Assembly (NCBI RefSeq): GCF_008801915.1
Contig: NZ_VZOV01000003.1
Coordinates: 186,001 to 250,000, forward strand
Reading direction: 5' to 3'
DNA: 64,000 nt
From: Cupriavidus gilardii
GTDB lineage: Bacteria > Pseudomonadota > Gammaproteobacteria > Burkholderiales > Burkholderiaceae
The position numbers were made by a program, and so were the translations under genes. The notes beneath the pieces are model-generated. The model saw nothing but the letters and a program-made list of their open reading frames with translations, searched no databases and was not told the origin of the DNA. Shown piece by piece: positions 46,068 through 55,592 of this stretch (position 1 is its first letter; each line of letters starts with the position of its first letter).

Positions 46068-46544
46068 TCACTGCGCCACCCAATCCCCCGACTTGCCGCC
46101 ATGCTTCTCCAGCAGGCGGATGTCGCCCATCACCATGCCGCGGTCGGCGGCCTTGCACATGTCGTAGATCGTCAGCAGCGCGACCTGCACGCCGGTCAGC
46201 GCTTCCATTTCGACGCCGGTCTGTCCGCGCGTCTCAGCGCGCACGGTGCAGCGCACGGTGCTGGCGGCCTCGTCGAGCGCGAAGTCGAGCGCGACCTTGG
46301 TCAGCGCCAGCGGATGGCACAGCGGAATCAGGTCGGCGGTGCGCTTGGTGGCCATGATGCCGGCGATGCGGGCGATGCCGAGCACGTCGCCCTTCTTTGC
46401 GGTGCCGTCGCGCACCAGCGCGAAGGTCTGCGGCGCCATCGCGATGGTGCCGGTGGCGATCGCCACGCGGTGGGTGGCGTCCTTGCCGCCGACATCCACC
46501 ATGTGTGCCTGGCCGGCGGTATCGAAGTGAGTGAGCTTGCTCAT
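46068..46544 (-). CDS. moaC: Cyclic pyranopterin monophosphate synthase
   Basis: A 158-residue enzyme of molybdenum cofactor synthesis. It begins [19 protein letters not shown] and carries [36 protein letters not shown] and [20 protein letters not shown], all characteristic. It is divergent from the BepA-like gene with 144 bases between. Directly upstream (46580-46610) the plus strand reads a triple GAGGGAA-type repeat (GACCGAGGGAAACGAGGGAAA-like), a pyrimidine tract in the moaC leader. Confidence 0.97.
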   Translation of the reverse strand: MSKLTHFDTAGQAHMVDVGGKDATHRVAIATGTIAMAPQTFALVRDGTAKKGDVLGIARIAGIMATKRTADLIPLCHPLALTKVALDFALDEAASTVRCTVRAETRGQTGVEMEALTGVQVALLTIYDMCKAADRGMVMGDIRLLEKHGGKSGDWVAQ

Positions 46545-46688
46545 GGTTGGCGTCGCAGGGTTCGGGGTTGAAGCGAGAGAGGACCGAGGGAAACGAGGGA
46601 AACCGAGGGAATTCTGGAAAGGCCGGACAGCGCGGCAGCCGCGGCGGCGGCGCGCGGAACGGTCGCGCCAGGCCGCTATCATAGCAAC

Positions 46689-48506
46689 ATGCTGATTTTC
46701 CGCCCCGTCGCCCGGCCAGCTCCGCCCGCCGATGCTTGCGCCGATGTTCGCGCCGATGTTCGCGCTGCCGGTCGCCGGCTCCAGGCGCCCGCATCGCCTC
46801 GTGTCGAGCCCCGCCATGCCGCGCTGCGTCGCCCGCTGGCCGCGCTGCTGATGCTGGCGCTTGCCACGCCCGCCTGGCCCCAGTCCGCTTCGTCGCCGGC
46901 AGGCAAGGCGATGCCGTCGATCGCGCCGACGCTGCCGGGTTTGGGCGGCGACGCCAGCGATCAGGTCTACGACAACCTGAACCGCAGCGTGAAGGCCGGA
47001 CAGAGATCCGACTTCGGCCTGCGCAGCGGCAATCCGGTGGTCGAGAGCAACGGCATCCAGTTGCCGGACATGGGCGATCCTTCGACCGCGGCGCTGTCGC
47101 CGGACATGGAGAAGCGGCTGGGCGACCGCATCATGCGCGATATCCGCCGCGATCCGCAGTACGTCACCGACGCGTTGCTGGCCGACTATCTGAACGCGCT
47201 CGGCTACAAGCTGATCCAGGCCGCGCGCCGCCAGAATCTGGCCGGCACCACCGGCGGCGGCACCTTCGCGACGGGCTTCGAGCTGTTCGCCGTGCGCGAC
47301 CGGACCATCAACGCGTTTGCGCTGCCCGGCGGCTATATCGGCGTGCATACAGGCCTGCTGGTGCAGTCGGAGACCGAGTCGGAACTGGCGTCGGTGCTCG
47401 GACACGAGATCGGCCACGTCACGCAGCGCCATATCGCGCGCGGCATCACCAGCCAGGATCAGTCGATGTGGATCGCACTGGCCTCGATGGTGCTGGCCGG
47501 GCTGGCGGCGACCCGCAGCCCCGACGCCGCCGCCGCGCTGGCGATGGGCGGGCAGGGCGCGGCGCTGGCCAACCAGCTGTCGTTCTCGCGCGGCGCCGAG
47601 CGCGAGGCCGACCGGGTCGGCTTCCAGATCCTGTCGGCCGCGGGCTTCGATCCGCAGGGCATGCCCGACTTCTTCCGCCGGCTGCAGCGGGTTACCGGCA
47701 TCTCGGAGAGCTCGGTGCCGTCCTATGTGCGCACCCACCCGCTGACCTCCGAGCGGATCGCCGACATGCAGGACCGCGCCAGCCATCTTCCGGTGCGCAA
47801 GGTCGGCAGCACGCCCGAGTACGAGTTCGCGCGGGTGCGCGCGCGCATCCTGCAGGAAGCGAATCCCACCGACATCCAGAACGCGCGCGCCGGGCTCCAG
47901 GCGCAGCTGTCCAGCGCGTCGCCGATGCGGCTGCCGGCAATTCACTACGGCATCGCCTTCGCCGAGCAGCGGCTGGGCCGGCTGGTGCAGGCCGAGCAGG
48001 CGCTGGCCGAGGCGCGCCGGCTGTACGGCAATATCTCGGGCGCGTCATCTGGCAGCCCGATGCTGGACGTGATGGCGATCGAACTGGCGCGCGCGCAGGG
48101 CCGCGTGCCGGACGCGGTCCGCCAGGCGCTGGCCTCGATGAAGACCTTCCCGCTGTCGCACGCGGTCGCGCTGTCGTATGCGGAGACGCTGCTGGGCGCC
48201 GGCCGTGCCGACGAGCTGGTGACCTTCCTGCGTTCGCGCACCCGCGAGGAAAGCGCGCGCGCCGAGTGGTGGGAACTGCTGGCGCGCGCCTACGCGGCGC
48301 AGGGCAAGCGCGTGCAGCAGCATCAGGCGCTGGCCGAGAAATACGCGCGCGACGGCGCCTATCAGGCCGCGATCGAACAGCTGCAGATCGCGCGCAAGGC
48401 CGGCGATGGCGACTTCTATACGCTGTCCGAGGTCGATGCGCGGCTGCACCAGCTCGAGCGCCAGTATCGGGAAGAGCGTCAGGACAACAAGGGCATCCCG
48501 AACTGA
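46689..48506 (+). CDS. BepA-like M48 periplasmic protease with TPR domain
   Basis: A 605-residue exported metalloprotease. The zinc site is [14 protein letters not shown] (H239, E240, H243) with third ligand E306 ([11 protein letters not shown]). TPR-like helices fill the C-terminal third (residues about 420-590). The domain order matches BepA/YfgC, which helps assemble LptD and the BAM complex. The hydrophobic part of the signal is at residues about 48-65, after an unusually long N-region containing an ADVRADVRA duplication. No later start codon exists in frame. TATCAT lies six bases before the ATG, so the mRNA may be nearly leaderless. Confidence 0.9.
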   Translation: MLIFRPVARPAPPADACADVRADVRAAGRRLQAPASPRVEPRHAALRRPLAALLMLALATPAWPQSASSPAGKAMPSIAPTLPGLGGDASDQVYDNLNRSVKAGQRSDFGLRSGNPVVESNGIQLPDMGDPSTAALSPDMEKRLGDRIMRDIRRDPQYVTDALLADYLNALGYKLIQAARRQNLAGTTGGGTFATGFELFAVRDRTINAFALPGGYIGVHTGLLVQSETESELASVLGHEIGHVTQRHIARGITSQDQSMWIALASMVLAGLAATRSPDAAAALAMGGQGAALANQLSFSRGAEREADRVGFQILSAAGFDPQGMPDFFRRLQRVTGISESSVPSYVRTHPLTSERIADMQDRASHLPVRKVGSTPEYEFARVRARILQEANPTDIQNARAGLQAQLSSASPMRLPAIHYGIAFAEQRLGRLVQAEQALAEARRLYGNISGASSGSPMLDVMAIELARAQGRVPDAVRQALASMKTFPLSHAVALSYAETLLGAGRADELVTFLRSRTREESARAEWWELLARAYAAQGKRVQQHQALAEKYARDGAYQAAIEQLQIARKAGDGDFYTLSEVDARLHQLERQYREERQDNKGIPN

Positions 48507-48548
48507 GCCGCCGCGGCTGTCCGTGCGGGCACGCGCCGGCGAGCGCCG

Positions 48549-49151
48549 TCAGCTGGCCGGCTGCTGCTGCTGATCCTGCTGCGGCGCCGGCCGCGGCTGC
48601 CGCACGAAGCCGAAGCGCCGCGGCACCTCGGCCTCGCCGATCGGCTCGATCGGCAGATCGCGGCCACCGAAATGAAACACGCCAAGGTCCGTGCCGCAGG
48701 CCTCGCCGTGCCAGTCGCAACTGCCGCTGAACGCGTCGAGATCGTGGTCGTGCAGCAGCGCCGCGTGCACACCGGCTTCCCCGTCGATCTCGCCGGCCAG
48801 CACCACATTGCCGTGCTCGTCGGCATGGCAGGAGCGGGGTGTGAAGGCCCGTTGCGACGTGGTAAGGAACTGGTCCTCGTGCAGGCGCACCACCCACGGC
48901 GCGTAGGCGAGTTCGACGAACACGCGCTGCGGCCCGTTCTGAAAGAACCACGCGCCTTGCTCTTCGCGCAGGTAGTTGCGTTCGATGAAGCCGACCAGCG
49001 CCGGATGCCGCAGCGGATCGCCGGACAGGCCATGCTGCTGCGCGTATTCGTTGCGGATCCGCCATTGGCCGCGCCGGTCCAGCGCGAGCCAGCCATAGCA
49101 GTAGGGGACATTGGGCCAGCGGGCCATCGCCTGCTTGACGATCTCGTCCAT
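48549..49151 (-). CDS. Conserved betaproteobacterial hypothetical protein
   Basis: A 200-residue protein beginning MDEIVKQAMARWPNVPYCYGW. The core block WLALDRRGQWRIRNEYAQQHG, then LRHPALVGFIERNYLREEQGAWFFQNGPQRVFVEL, is familiar to me from uncharacterised DUF-type proteins of Burkholderiaceae, but I am not sure of the DUF number. The rest is rich in Cys/His (CHADEHGNV, LLHDHDLDAFSGSCDWHGEACG), which may bind a metal. The last 20 residues are Gln/Pro-rich. No function inferred. Confidence 0.8.
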   Translation of the reverse strand: MDEIVKQAMARWPNVPYCYGWLALDRRGQWRIRNEYAQQHGLSGDPLRHPALVGFIERNYLREEQGAWFFQNGPQRVFVELAYAPWVVRLHEDQFLTTSQRAFTPRSCHADEHGNVVLAGEIDGEAGVHAALLHDHDLDAFSGSCDWHGEACGTDLGVFHFGGRDLPIEPIGEAEVPRRFGFVRQPRPAPQQDQQQQPAS

Positions 49152-49240
49152 GCTCGTCTCCTGTTGAACGGCTTGCGCGCACCGCATCTCGCGGGACGCG
49201 CGGTACATCCCCGGGGATGCCGATTCCAGCGTAGAACCTG

Positions 49241-50311
49241 TCAGCCCAGGCTATCGAAGAATCGCAGCACCCGCGCCGGCAGCCAGTCGACATGGCCGCC
49301 GCCCGGCAGCAGCGACGACAGCGGCAGATGGCGCCGCCAGTCGCGCGGCGGCGCCAGAAATCCCACATGTCCGCCATGCTCGGGCTGGTCCAGCAAGACC
49401 TGTCCGCTGACGTCCCCAGGGCCGGGCAGATAGCGCGCCGGCAGGAAGGGATCGTTGCGCGCGTTCAGCACCAGCGTGGGCGCCGCGATATGGCGCAGCA
49501 CCGGCTTGCTGGCGGCGCGCGCCCAGTAGTCGTCGGTATCGCGAAAGCCGTGCAGCGGGGCCGTGACCACGTTGTCGAAGGCATAGAGGTCGCGGCTGGC
49601 CAGCAGCGCGGCGCGGTCGAACAGGCCGGGATACTGGGCCAGCTTGTCCAGCGACTTGCGCTTGAGCGTCTGCAGGAACATCTGCGTATAGACGCGGTTG
49701 AAGCCGCGCGCCAGCGCCGCGCCGCCGCCCGCCAGGTCGAGCGGCGCGGACACTGAGGCGGCCCCGGCCAGGAAGCCGGCGCTGGACTGCGCCTCGCCCA
49801 GATAGCGCAGCAGCGCATTGCCGCCGAGCGAGATGCCGAGCGCGTACAGCCGCCGGCCGCCGCCCGCATGCCGCTGCGCGAGCCGCCGCAGCACCCAGTC
49901 GATCTCTTCGTAGTCGCCGGAATGGTAGAAGCGCGGCGCCAGGTTCAGCTCGCCGGAGCAGCCGCGGAAATGCGGGATCACGCCCTGCCAGCCTCGCTCG
50001 CGCAGCGCCGCCATCATCGCCTGCGCGTAGTGGCTGCTCGAGTTGCCCTCGAGCCCGTGGAACAGCACCAGCAGCGGGGCGCCGGGGGCGAGCGGATGCG
50101 TGGTCCAGTCCAGGTCGATGAAGTCGCCGTCGGGCGTGTCCCAGCGTTCGCGGCGGAAGCTCACGCGCGGCCGGCGCGTCAGCCGGGCCGGGATGATGGT
50201 CTGGCTATGGCCGCCGCGCAGCCACCATGGCATGCGCGCGTGGGCGTCGAAACCGTGCGGGTCGGCCAGCAGCGAGGGCGGATGCGGGATCAGGTCGGCG
50301 GGGCGGGACAT
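49241..50311 (-). CDS. YheT-like alpha/beta hydrolase
   Basis: A 356-residue alpha/beta hydrolase. FHGLEGNSSSHYAQ gives the oxyanion region, GISLGGNALLRYLG the nucleophile elbow, LNARNDPFLPARYL the acid region and EHGGHVGFL the catalytic His, the usual YheT set. WWLRGGHSQTIIPAR near the N-terminus is a family hallmark. Substrates of this family are not settled. It follows the SnoaL-like gene on the same strand after about 40 bases. Confidence 0.9.
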   Translation of the reverse strand: MSRPADLIPHPPSLLADPHGFDAHARMPWWLRGGHSQTIIPARLTRRPRVSFRRERWDTPDGDFIDLDWTTHPLAPGAPLLVLFHGLEGNSSSHYAQAMMAALRERGWQGVIPHFRGCSGELNLAPRFYHSGDYEEIDWVLRRLAQRHAGGGRRLYALGISLGGNALLRYLGEAQSSAGFLAGAASVSAPLDLAGGGAALARGFNRVYTQMFLQTLKRKSLDKLAQYPGLFDRAALLASRDLYAFDNVVTAPLHGFRDTDDYWARAASKPVLRHIAAPTLVLNARNDPFLPARYLPGPGDVSGQVLLDQPEHGGHVGFLAPPRDWRRHLPLSSLLPGGGHVDWLPARVLRFFDSLG

Positions 50312-50353
50312 GTCGGCGAGCGCGGTCCGATGCCGGGCGCTTCCCGGGTCGGT

Positions 50354-50794
50354 TCAGTGCAGGGCCTGCTTGGCGGTCGCGGTCGAGATTGTGACCTGCG
50401 CGGCGTTGGCCGGGCTGCAATGGATATGGGCGAGGCGCCAGCCCTCGTGGTTCTGCAGCAGCACGTAAGTGGTGTGCACGTACAGGTCGGCCTCGACGCG
50501 ATCGGTGGCGAAGCGCAGCGCCTCGGTGACGTCGAAGATCGAGACGCCCAGCGTCGAATGGCTGCTGCTCTCGAGCACGTCGATCAGCACCGGCTGGCGG
50601 TCCAGCAGCTGCAGGAAGGCCTGGCGCAGATGATCGTGGCCGATCAGCCGCTGGCCGTCGGGCATCACGCAGGTGATCGAATCCTCGTCCAGCCACAGCT
50701 TCAGCGCGCCTTCGGCATCGCGCAGCTTCAATGCCTCGCGAAAGGCTTCCAGGATGTCTTCGGCGGAATCGAACAGGCGGGCGAAGCGAGGCAT
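50354..50794 (-). CDS. SnoaL/DUF4440-like protein
   Basis: A 146-residue protein of the NTF2-like cone fold. The sequence pattern (LFDSAEDILEAFREALKLRD, LWLDEDSITCVMPDGQRLIG, QNHEGWRLAHIHCSPAN) is the one seen in ketosteroid-isomerase-like and SnoaL-like proteins. The pocket function cannot be told. The start at 50794 was chosen as the first Met before the fold; the frame stays open for 31 non-conserved codons. Confidence 0.8.
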   Translation of the reverse strand: MPRFARLFDSAEDILEAFREALKLRDAEGALKLWLDEDSITCVMPDGQRLIGHDHLRQAFLQLLDRQPVLIDVLESSSHSTLGVSIFDVTEALRFATDRVEADLYVHTTYVLLQNHEGWRLAHIHCSPANAAQVTISTATAKQALH

Positions 50795-50964
50795 GGCGGG
50801 ATCGGTCGGTGGGCCCCGCCGGCAGGCCGGGCCATGAATCGAAGCCGTCCCAGTCGCCGTGTCGGTCGATCTGTGCGGGACGGCCATCGCGGGTCAATCG
50901 GTCAATCGGCGGCGCGCCGGTCGCGCCTGTGGCGCGGCGTCGGCGCGCGGCGTTCGCTACGGAA

Positions 50965-51987
50965 TCAGGGCCGGTGCAGCAGCTTGCGCAACTCCACGAA
51001 CACCATTTCCGGCTCGATTTCCCTGAGGCAGCGCAGATGGCCGAGCGGACATTCGCGCTGGAAACAGGGGCTGCACTCGAGCTGGAGCCACATGATACTC
51101 GCTGCCTGTGACAGCGGGGGCGTATGGCGCGGATCGCTGGAGCCGAATACCGCGACCTGGGGGCGGTTCAGGGCCGCCGTCACGTGCATCAGGCCGGAGT
51201 CGTTGCAGACCGCCGCCTCCGACAGCGCCAGCAGGTCGACCGCATCGTCCAGCGAGGTCTGGCCGCACAGATTGCGCACAAACGGCGCCGCGGCGCAGAT
51301 CTCGGCGGCGATCTCGCTGTCCTTGGCCGAGCCCAGCGTCACGATCTGCGCGTACGGGTACGAACGGCGCAGCATCTGCGCCAGCTCGGCGAAATGCGCG
51401 GCCGGCCAGCGCTTGGCCGGACCGTATTCGGCGCCGGGGCAGAACGCGATCAGCCGGGTTTGCGGCGCGATGTCGAAACGCTCGGCGGTCTTGACCACGC
51501 GCGCCGGATCGACCCGCAGCCGCGGCTCGGGCAGCGCCTCGGGCAGTCGCGCGCCGGGCTTGAGCGCCAGCCGCGCGTAGTGCTCGACCATCGGCGGACG
51601 CTTGTCCTTCGGCGGATTGGCATGCCGGATGTTCAGCAGGCCGAAGCGCGCCTCGCCGCGATAGCCCACGCGCAGCGGAATGCCGGCCAGCCACGGGATC
51701 AGCGCGGACTTCAGCGAGTTGGGCAGCACGTAGGCGACGTCGTAGCCTTCGTTCTTCAACTGCTGCGCGAACATCAGCCGCGCCGACAGCTGCAGCTTGC
51801 CGTGCGCCAGGTCGCTGGGAAACACGCGCCCGATCTCGGGCATGCGCGCGAGGACGGGCGCGACCCATTTCGGCGCGAGCGCATCGATGGCCAGACGCGG
51901 ATGGCGTTGCTTTAGCAGCGCGAACAGCGGCTGCGCCATCAGGGCGTCGCCGATCCAGTTGGGCGCGATGACGAGGGCTTTGTTCAT
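50965..51987 (-). CDS. waaF: ADP-heptose:LPS heptosyltransferase II
   Basis: A 340-residue GT9 glycosyltransferase that adds the second heptose of the LPS inner core in the cytoplasm. It starts MNKALVIAPNWIGDALMAQPL and has FCPGAEYGPAKRWPAAHFAELA, VCNDSGLMHVTAALNRPQVAVFGSSDP and CFQRECPLGHLRCL, the family signatures. gmhB in this window supplies the same ADP-heptose pathway. The start at 51987 fits the family. A zinc-finger gene and ilvE lie upstream in the same orientation. Confidence 0.93.
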   Translation of the reverse strand: MNKALVIAPNWIGDALMAQPLFALLKQRHPRLAIDALAPKWVAPVLARMPEIGRVFPSDLAHGKLQLSARLMFAQQLKNEGYDVAYVLPNSLKSALIPWLAGIPLRVGYRGEARFGLLNIRHANPPKDKRPPMVEHYARLALKPGARLPEALPEPRLRVDPARVVKTAERFDIAPQTRLIAFCPGAEYGPAKRWPAAHFAELAQMLRRSYPYAQIVTLGSAKDSEIAAEICAAAPFVRNLCGQTSLDDAVDLLALSEAAVCNDSGLMHVTAALNRPQVAVFGSSDPRHTPPLSQAASIMWLQLECSPCFQRECPLGHLRCLREIEPEMVFVELRKLLHRP

Positions 51988-52114
51988 AAGCAAGGCGCCG
52001 CCAAGCCGCCCCACGGGTTGGCGGGGCGGCAGAGCGGCGAGAGCGAAACGGGGCGTTCGGCGCCGGCGGCGGCCGCATCAGCGTGGCCGCCGCCGGGAAC
52101 GGACGAGCGGACGA

Positions 52115-52309
52115 TCAGTGGTGGCCCTTGATCACGGTGCCCGGCTTGAGCTGGTAGACGGTGCCGCAGTACGGGCACTTGGCCTGGCCGGTGTCCGCCA
52201 CATCGAGGAATACGCGCGGATGGTAGTTCCAGGTCGGCGTATTGGGCGTGGGGCAGTGCAGCGGAAGGTCTTCGGCGCCGATTTCGACGACGTTTGCGGT
52301 TTGCGTCAT
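52115..52309 (-). CDS. Small zinc-finger protein
   Basis: A 64-residue protein with LHCPTPNTPTWNYHPRVF and AKCPYCGTVYQL, giving three cysteines and a histidine in the usual zinc-binding arrangement of this small family. It starts MTQTANVVEIGAEDL. In related genomes it accompanies ilvE and waaF. Its role is not known; an analogous small protein is found with respiratory complex I. It lies 84 bases downstream of ilvE. Confidence 0.9.
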   Translation of the reverse strand: MTQTANVVEIGAEDLPLHCPTPNTPTWNYHPRVFLDVADTGQAKCPYCGTVYQLKPGTVIKGHH

Positions 52310-52393
52310 GGTGTTGCGGGGTCAGTCTTGTCAGAGGAGGGTTCTGGCTCGTGCTGCGAAGGCCCGGCGGCGAAGGCAGCCGGGCCGCCGGCT

Positions 52394-53314
52394 TCAGACC
52401 AGGGTCAGCCAGTGCTGGTATTTCTCGTTGGTACCGCCGACGGCGGCGAAGAATGCATCCTGGATCTGCTTGGTGATCGGCCCGCGGCGGCCTTCGCCGA
52501 TGACGCGGTCGTCGAGCTCGCGGATCGGCGTGACTTCGGCCGCGGTGCCGGTGAAGAAGGCCTCGTCGGCGCAGTACACCTCGTCGCGGGTGATGCGCTT
52601 CTCGCGCACTTCGATGCCCAGGTCGCGCGCGATCGTCAGCGTCGCGTCGCGGGTGATGCCGTCCAGGCAGGAGGCGAGGTCGGGAGTGTAGATCACGCCG
52701 TTGCGGACGATGAAGACGTTCTCGCCGGAGCCTTCGCTGACATAGCCGTCGGTGTCGAGCAGCAGCGCCTCGTCGTAGCCCAGGCTCGTCGCCTCCTGGT
52801 TGGCCAGGATCGAGTTGATGTAGTAGCCGCTGGCCTTGGCGCGCACCAGCGACACGTTGACGTGATGGCGGGTGAAGGACGAGGTCTTGACGCGGATGCC
52901 GCGCTCCATGCCTTCCTCGCCCAGATAGGCGCCCCAGGGCCAGGCGGCGATGGCCACGTGAATGGTGTTGCCGCGCGCGGAGACGCCGAGCTTTTCCGAG
53001 CCGATCCAGACCAGCGGGCGGATATAGCAGGACTCGAGCTGGTTGGCCTTGACCACCTCGCGCTGCGCCGCCTCCAGGGTCGCCTGGTCGAACGGGATGT
53101 CCATCTGGAAGATCTTGGCGGAGTTGAACAGCCGGCGAGTGTGCTCCTTGAGGCGGAAGATCGCGGTGCCGGCCGGCGTCTTGTAGGCGCGCACGCCCTC
53201 GAATACGCCCATGCCGTAGTGCAGGGTATGGGTCAGCACGTGGATCTTGGCGTCGCGCCAATCGATCAACTTGCCATCCATCCAGATCTTTCCGTCACGA
53301 TCGGCCATCGACAT
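52394..53314 (-). CDS. ilvE: Branched-chain amino acid aminotransferase
   Basis: A 306-residue fold-type IV PLP enzyme for the last step of Val, Leu and Ile synthesis. The PLP Lys is K160 (LVRAKASGYY). Other hallmarks are THTLHYGMGVFEGVRAY, SYIRPLVWIG-like sequence (here SCYIRPLVWIG), GYDEALLLDTDGYVSEGSGENVF and EVYCADEAFFTGTAAEVTPI. The start MSMADRDGKIWM at 53314 is the family start. It is the first gene of ilvE - zinc-finger protein - waaF, divergent from the tctC gene. Confidence 0.96.
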   Translation of the reverse strand: MSMADRDGKIWMDGKLIDWRDAKIHVLTHTLHYGMGVFEGVRAYKTPAGTAIFRLKEHTRRLFNSAKIFQMDIPFDQATLEAAQREVVKANQLESCYIRPLVWIGSEKLGVSARGNTIHVAIAAWPWGAYLGEEGMERGIRVKTSSFTRHHVNVSLVRAKASGYYINSILANQEATSLGYDEALLLDTDGYVSEGSGENVFIVRNGVIYTPDLASCLDGITRDATLTIARDLGIEVREKRITRDEVYCADEAFFTGTAAEVTPIRELDDRVIGEGRRGPITKQIQDAFFAAVGGTNEKYQHWLTLV

Positions 53315-53616
53315 GCTCGTCTCCCGCAAAAACGTCAAAAAGGTGCAAAGGCGACATTGTAAGCCCCGGCACACCCCGTGCCAACGCGGCGCGGGGGCAA
53401 GGAAGCGGCGGGGAAGCGGGCGCCAGGCCAACGATGGTGGGGGGCGGCCAGCGGTCGGGCCCCGCTTATATCGTCACGGCATACGCTCAAGCGAACTCAA
53501 TCGTTTGGAAAGTGGCGATTCGTTGGTATCGTACTTGCTTTGGAATCCGGACCCCGCCGCACATGCCCGCCAGGGACCGCACCTTCCCGTTCTGGTTTTT
53601 TCGACTTTCCGCCGCC
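53315..53616. other. Divergent region between ilvE and tctC-like gene
   Basis: About 300 bases. It holds the candidate tctC promoter (entered separately) and, on its left, GC-rich sequence that should contain the ilvE promoter, which I cannot place. An upstream ATG for the binding protein (53563) is possible but would not give a signal peptide start. Confidence 0.45.
53505..53532 (+). promoter_or_regulatory. Candidate promoter of the tctC-like gene
   Basis: TTGGAA (53505-53510), 16-base spacer, TATCGT (53527-53532). The -10 lies about 85 bases before the ATG at 53617. The match to sigma-70 consensus is moderate. Confidence 0.5.
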
Positions 53617-54636
53617 ATGACCCGCACTTCGACCCGCCGCCTCGTGACCCGTCTTGCCGCCACCCTGGCCAGCCTGGGCAGCCTCGCCTGCCTGTCGTTG
53701 GCACCGTCCGCGCACGCCCAGGGCCCGGGCAACTGGCCCGACAACAAGCCGATCACGATCCTGATGGGTTTCACCGCCGGCTCGGGCGTCGACATGGTCG
53801 GCCGCACGCTGCAGGACTCGCTGCAGAAGTCGCTGAAGACCACGATCCTGTACGACTACCGGCCGGGCGCCGGCGGCAACGTCGCCTCGGAAGTGGTCGC
53901 CCACGCCAGGCCGGACGGCTACACGCTGCTGCTGGGCACCGCCGCGACCCATGGCATCAACCCGGCGTTGTACAAGAACCTGCCGTTCGACGCCGAGGCC
54001 GACTTCACGCCGATCGCCCCGCTGGTCGAGGTCTCCAACGTGCTGACCGTCAATCCGGCGGTGCTCGACGTCAAGTCCGTCAAGGAATTCATCGAGAAGG
54101 TCAAGGCCAACCCGGGCAAGTACAACTACGCGTCCACCGGCAACGGCACCGGCACCCACCTGGCCTTCGCGGAGTTCAACGCGCGCGCCGGCCTGGACAT
54201 GGTCCACGTGCCGTACAAGGGCGGCCCCGACGCGCTGCAGGCCGTGCTCAAGGGCGAGGTCTGCTGCATCTTCAACCAGGTGCAGAGCGTGCTGCCGCAA
54301 TACCGCGCCGGCAAGGTCAGGCTGCTCGGCGTGACCACCGCCAAGCGCGTGCCCGTGATCCCCGATGTGCCGACCATCGCCGAGAGCGGCGTGCCCAGCT
54401 ACAACAGCACGATCTGGTTCGGCTTCTTCGGTCCCAAGGGCCTGGACCCGCAGATCGCCCGCAAGGTCAACGAGGCCGTGCGCGTCGCGCTGGAAAACCC
54501 GGCGGTGCGCCAGAAGCTGGTCGACGCGGGCAACACGCCGCGCGTCGAAACCGTCGATCAGTTCCGCGCCACGGTCAAGGCCGACCGCCAGAAGTGGGCG
54601 AACGTCGTCAAGACGGTGGGCGCGTCGATCGATTGA
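53617..54636 (+). CDS. Orphan TctC-type periplasmic solute-binding protein
   Basis: A 339-residue binding protein of the tripartite tricarboxylate transporter (Bug) family. Signal peptide: MTRTSTRRLVTRLAATLASLG, with cleavage near AHA/QGP. PITILMGFTAGSGVDMVGR and DYRPGAGGNVASEVV form the ligand-binding start, VPYKGGPDALQAVLKGEV the second domain. No tctA or tctB membrane genes lie nearby, which is common for this family in Burkholderiales. The ligand is unknown. Start at 53617 rather than upstream codons because of the signal peptide. Confidence 0.9.
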   Translation: MTRTSTRRLVTRLAATLASLGSLACLSLAPSAHAQGPGNWPDNKPITILMGFTAGSGVDMVGRTLQDSLQKSLKTTILYDYRPGAGGNVASEVVAHARPDGYTLLLGTAATHGINPALYKNLPFDAEADFTPIAPLVEVSNVLTVNPAVLDVKSVKEFIEKVKANPGKYNYASTGNGTGTHLAFAEFNARAGLDMVHVPYKGGPDALQAVLKGEVCCIFNQVQSVLPQYRAGKVRLLGVTTAKRVPVIPDVPTIAESGVPSYNSTIWFGFFGPKGLDPQIARKVNEAVRVALENPAVRQKLVDAGNTPRVETVDQFRATVKADRQKWANVVKTVGASID

Positions 54637-54693
54637 GACCGGCCGGGCGGCACCGCCGCCAGCAGGCCCAGGCCATTATCCGGGGCGGCCGCC

Positions 54694-55449
54694 TCAGATT
54701 CCCTGACCGCCCGACACCTCGATTCGCTGGGCGTTGACCCAGCGGTGGCTCTCCGACAGCAGGCTTGCGATCATCGGGCCGATATCGTCCGGCACGCCGG
54801 CCCGGCCAAGGGCCGTCATTTCCGCGAACAGCTTGTTGATCTCCGGATTGTCGCGGACGGCGCCGCCGCCGAAGTCCGTTTCGATCGCGCCCGGGGCCAC
54901 GGTATTGACCGCGATGCCGCGCGCGCCCAATTCCTTCGCCATATACCGCGTCAGCACTTCCACCGCGCCCTTGACCGCCGCGTACGCCGCGTAGCCGGGG
55001 AACGAGACCCGCGTCAGCCCGCTGGACAGGTTGACGATGCGTCCGCCGTCGCCGATCAGCGGCAGCAGCGTCTGCGTCAGGAAAAAGACGCCCTTGAAGT
55101 GCACATTGACCAGCGCGTCGAACTGCGTTTCCGTGGTGTCGGCGATCAGCGCGTGGTCGCCGTGGCCGGCGTTGTTGACCAGATGATCGAAGGTGTCGCG
55201 CTGCCAGGTCTCGCGCAGCGCCACGCGCAGCGCTTGCGCGAACGCGGCGAAGCTGCCGGCGTCGCCGGTGTCGAGCTGCAGCGCGCGGGCCTTGCGGCCC
55301 ATGGCCTCGATTTCGGCGACGACGGCGTTCGCCTCGTCGGCACGGCGTTGGTAGGTCACGATGACGTCCCCGCCGCTGCGGGCGATGCTGAGGGCGGTGG
55401 CTCGGCCCAGCCCGCGGCTGGCGCCTGTCACGAGGGCAATGCTGGTCAT
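54694..55449 (-). CDS. Short-chain dehydrogenase/reductase
   Basis: A 251-residue classical SDR. The NAD(P)-binding motif is TGASRGLGRA, followed by VNNAG, NLSSGL (catalytic Ser) and YAAYAAVK (catalytic Tyr and Lys). The C-terminal VNAQRIEVSGGQG loop is typical. The substrate cannot be told. It is divergent from an AraC-type regulator with 143 bases between, a common pairing in which the regulator controls the reductase. Confidence 0.9.
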   Translation of the reverse strand: MTSIALVTGASRGLGRATALSIARSGGDVIVTYQRRADEANAVVAEIEAMGRKARALQLDTGDAGSFAAFAQALRVALRETWQRDTFDHLVNNAGHGDHALIADTTETQFDALVNVHFKGVFFLTQTLLPLIGDGGRIVNLSSGLTRVSFPGYAAYAAVKGAVEVLTRYMAKELGARGIAVNTVAPGAIETDFGGGAVRDNPEINKLFAEMTALGRAGVPDDIGPMIASLLSESHRWVNAQRIEVSGGQGI

Positions 55450-55592
55450 GGCGAGAACTCCTGTGGTTCGGTTGGTGGTGCTTCGAATTATTGGAGTTCG
55501 CGGCTCGATAGTCTTTGTCAATTCCTCCCGCTTTCTTGCCTGAATCTCCGAGCCGGTTCGCCATCGCGGCACAGCAACGCTATGCTGCGGGC

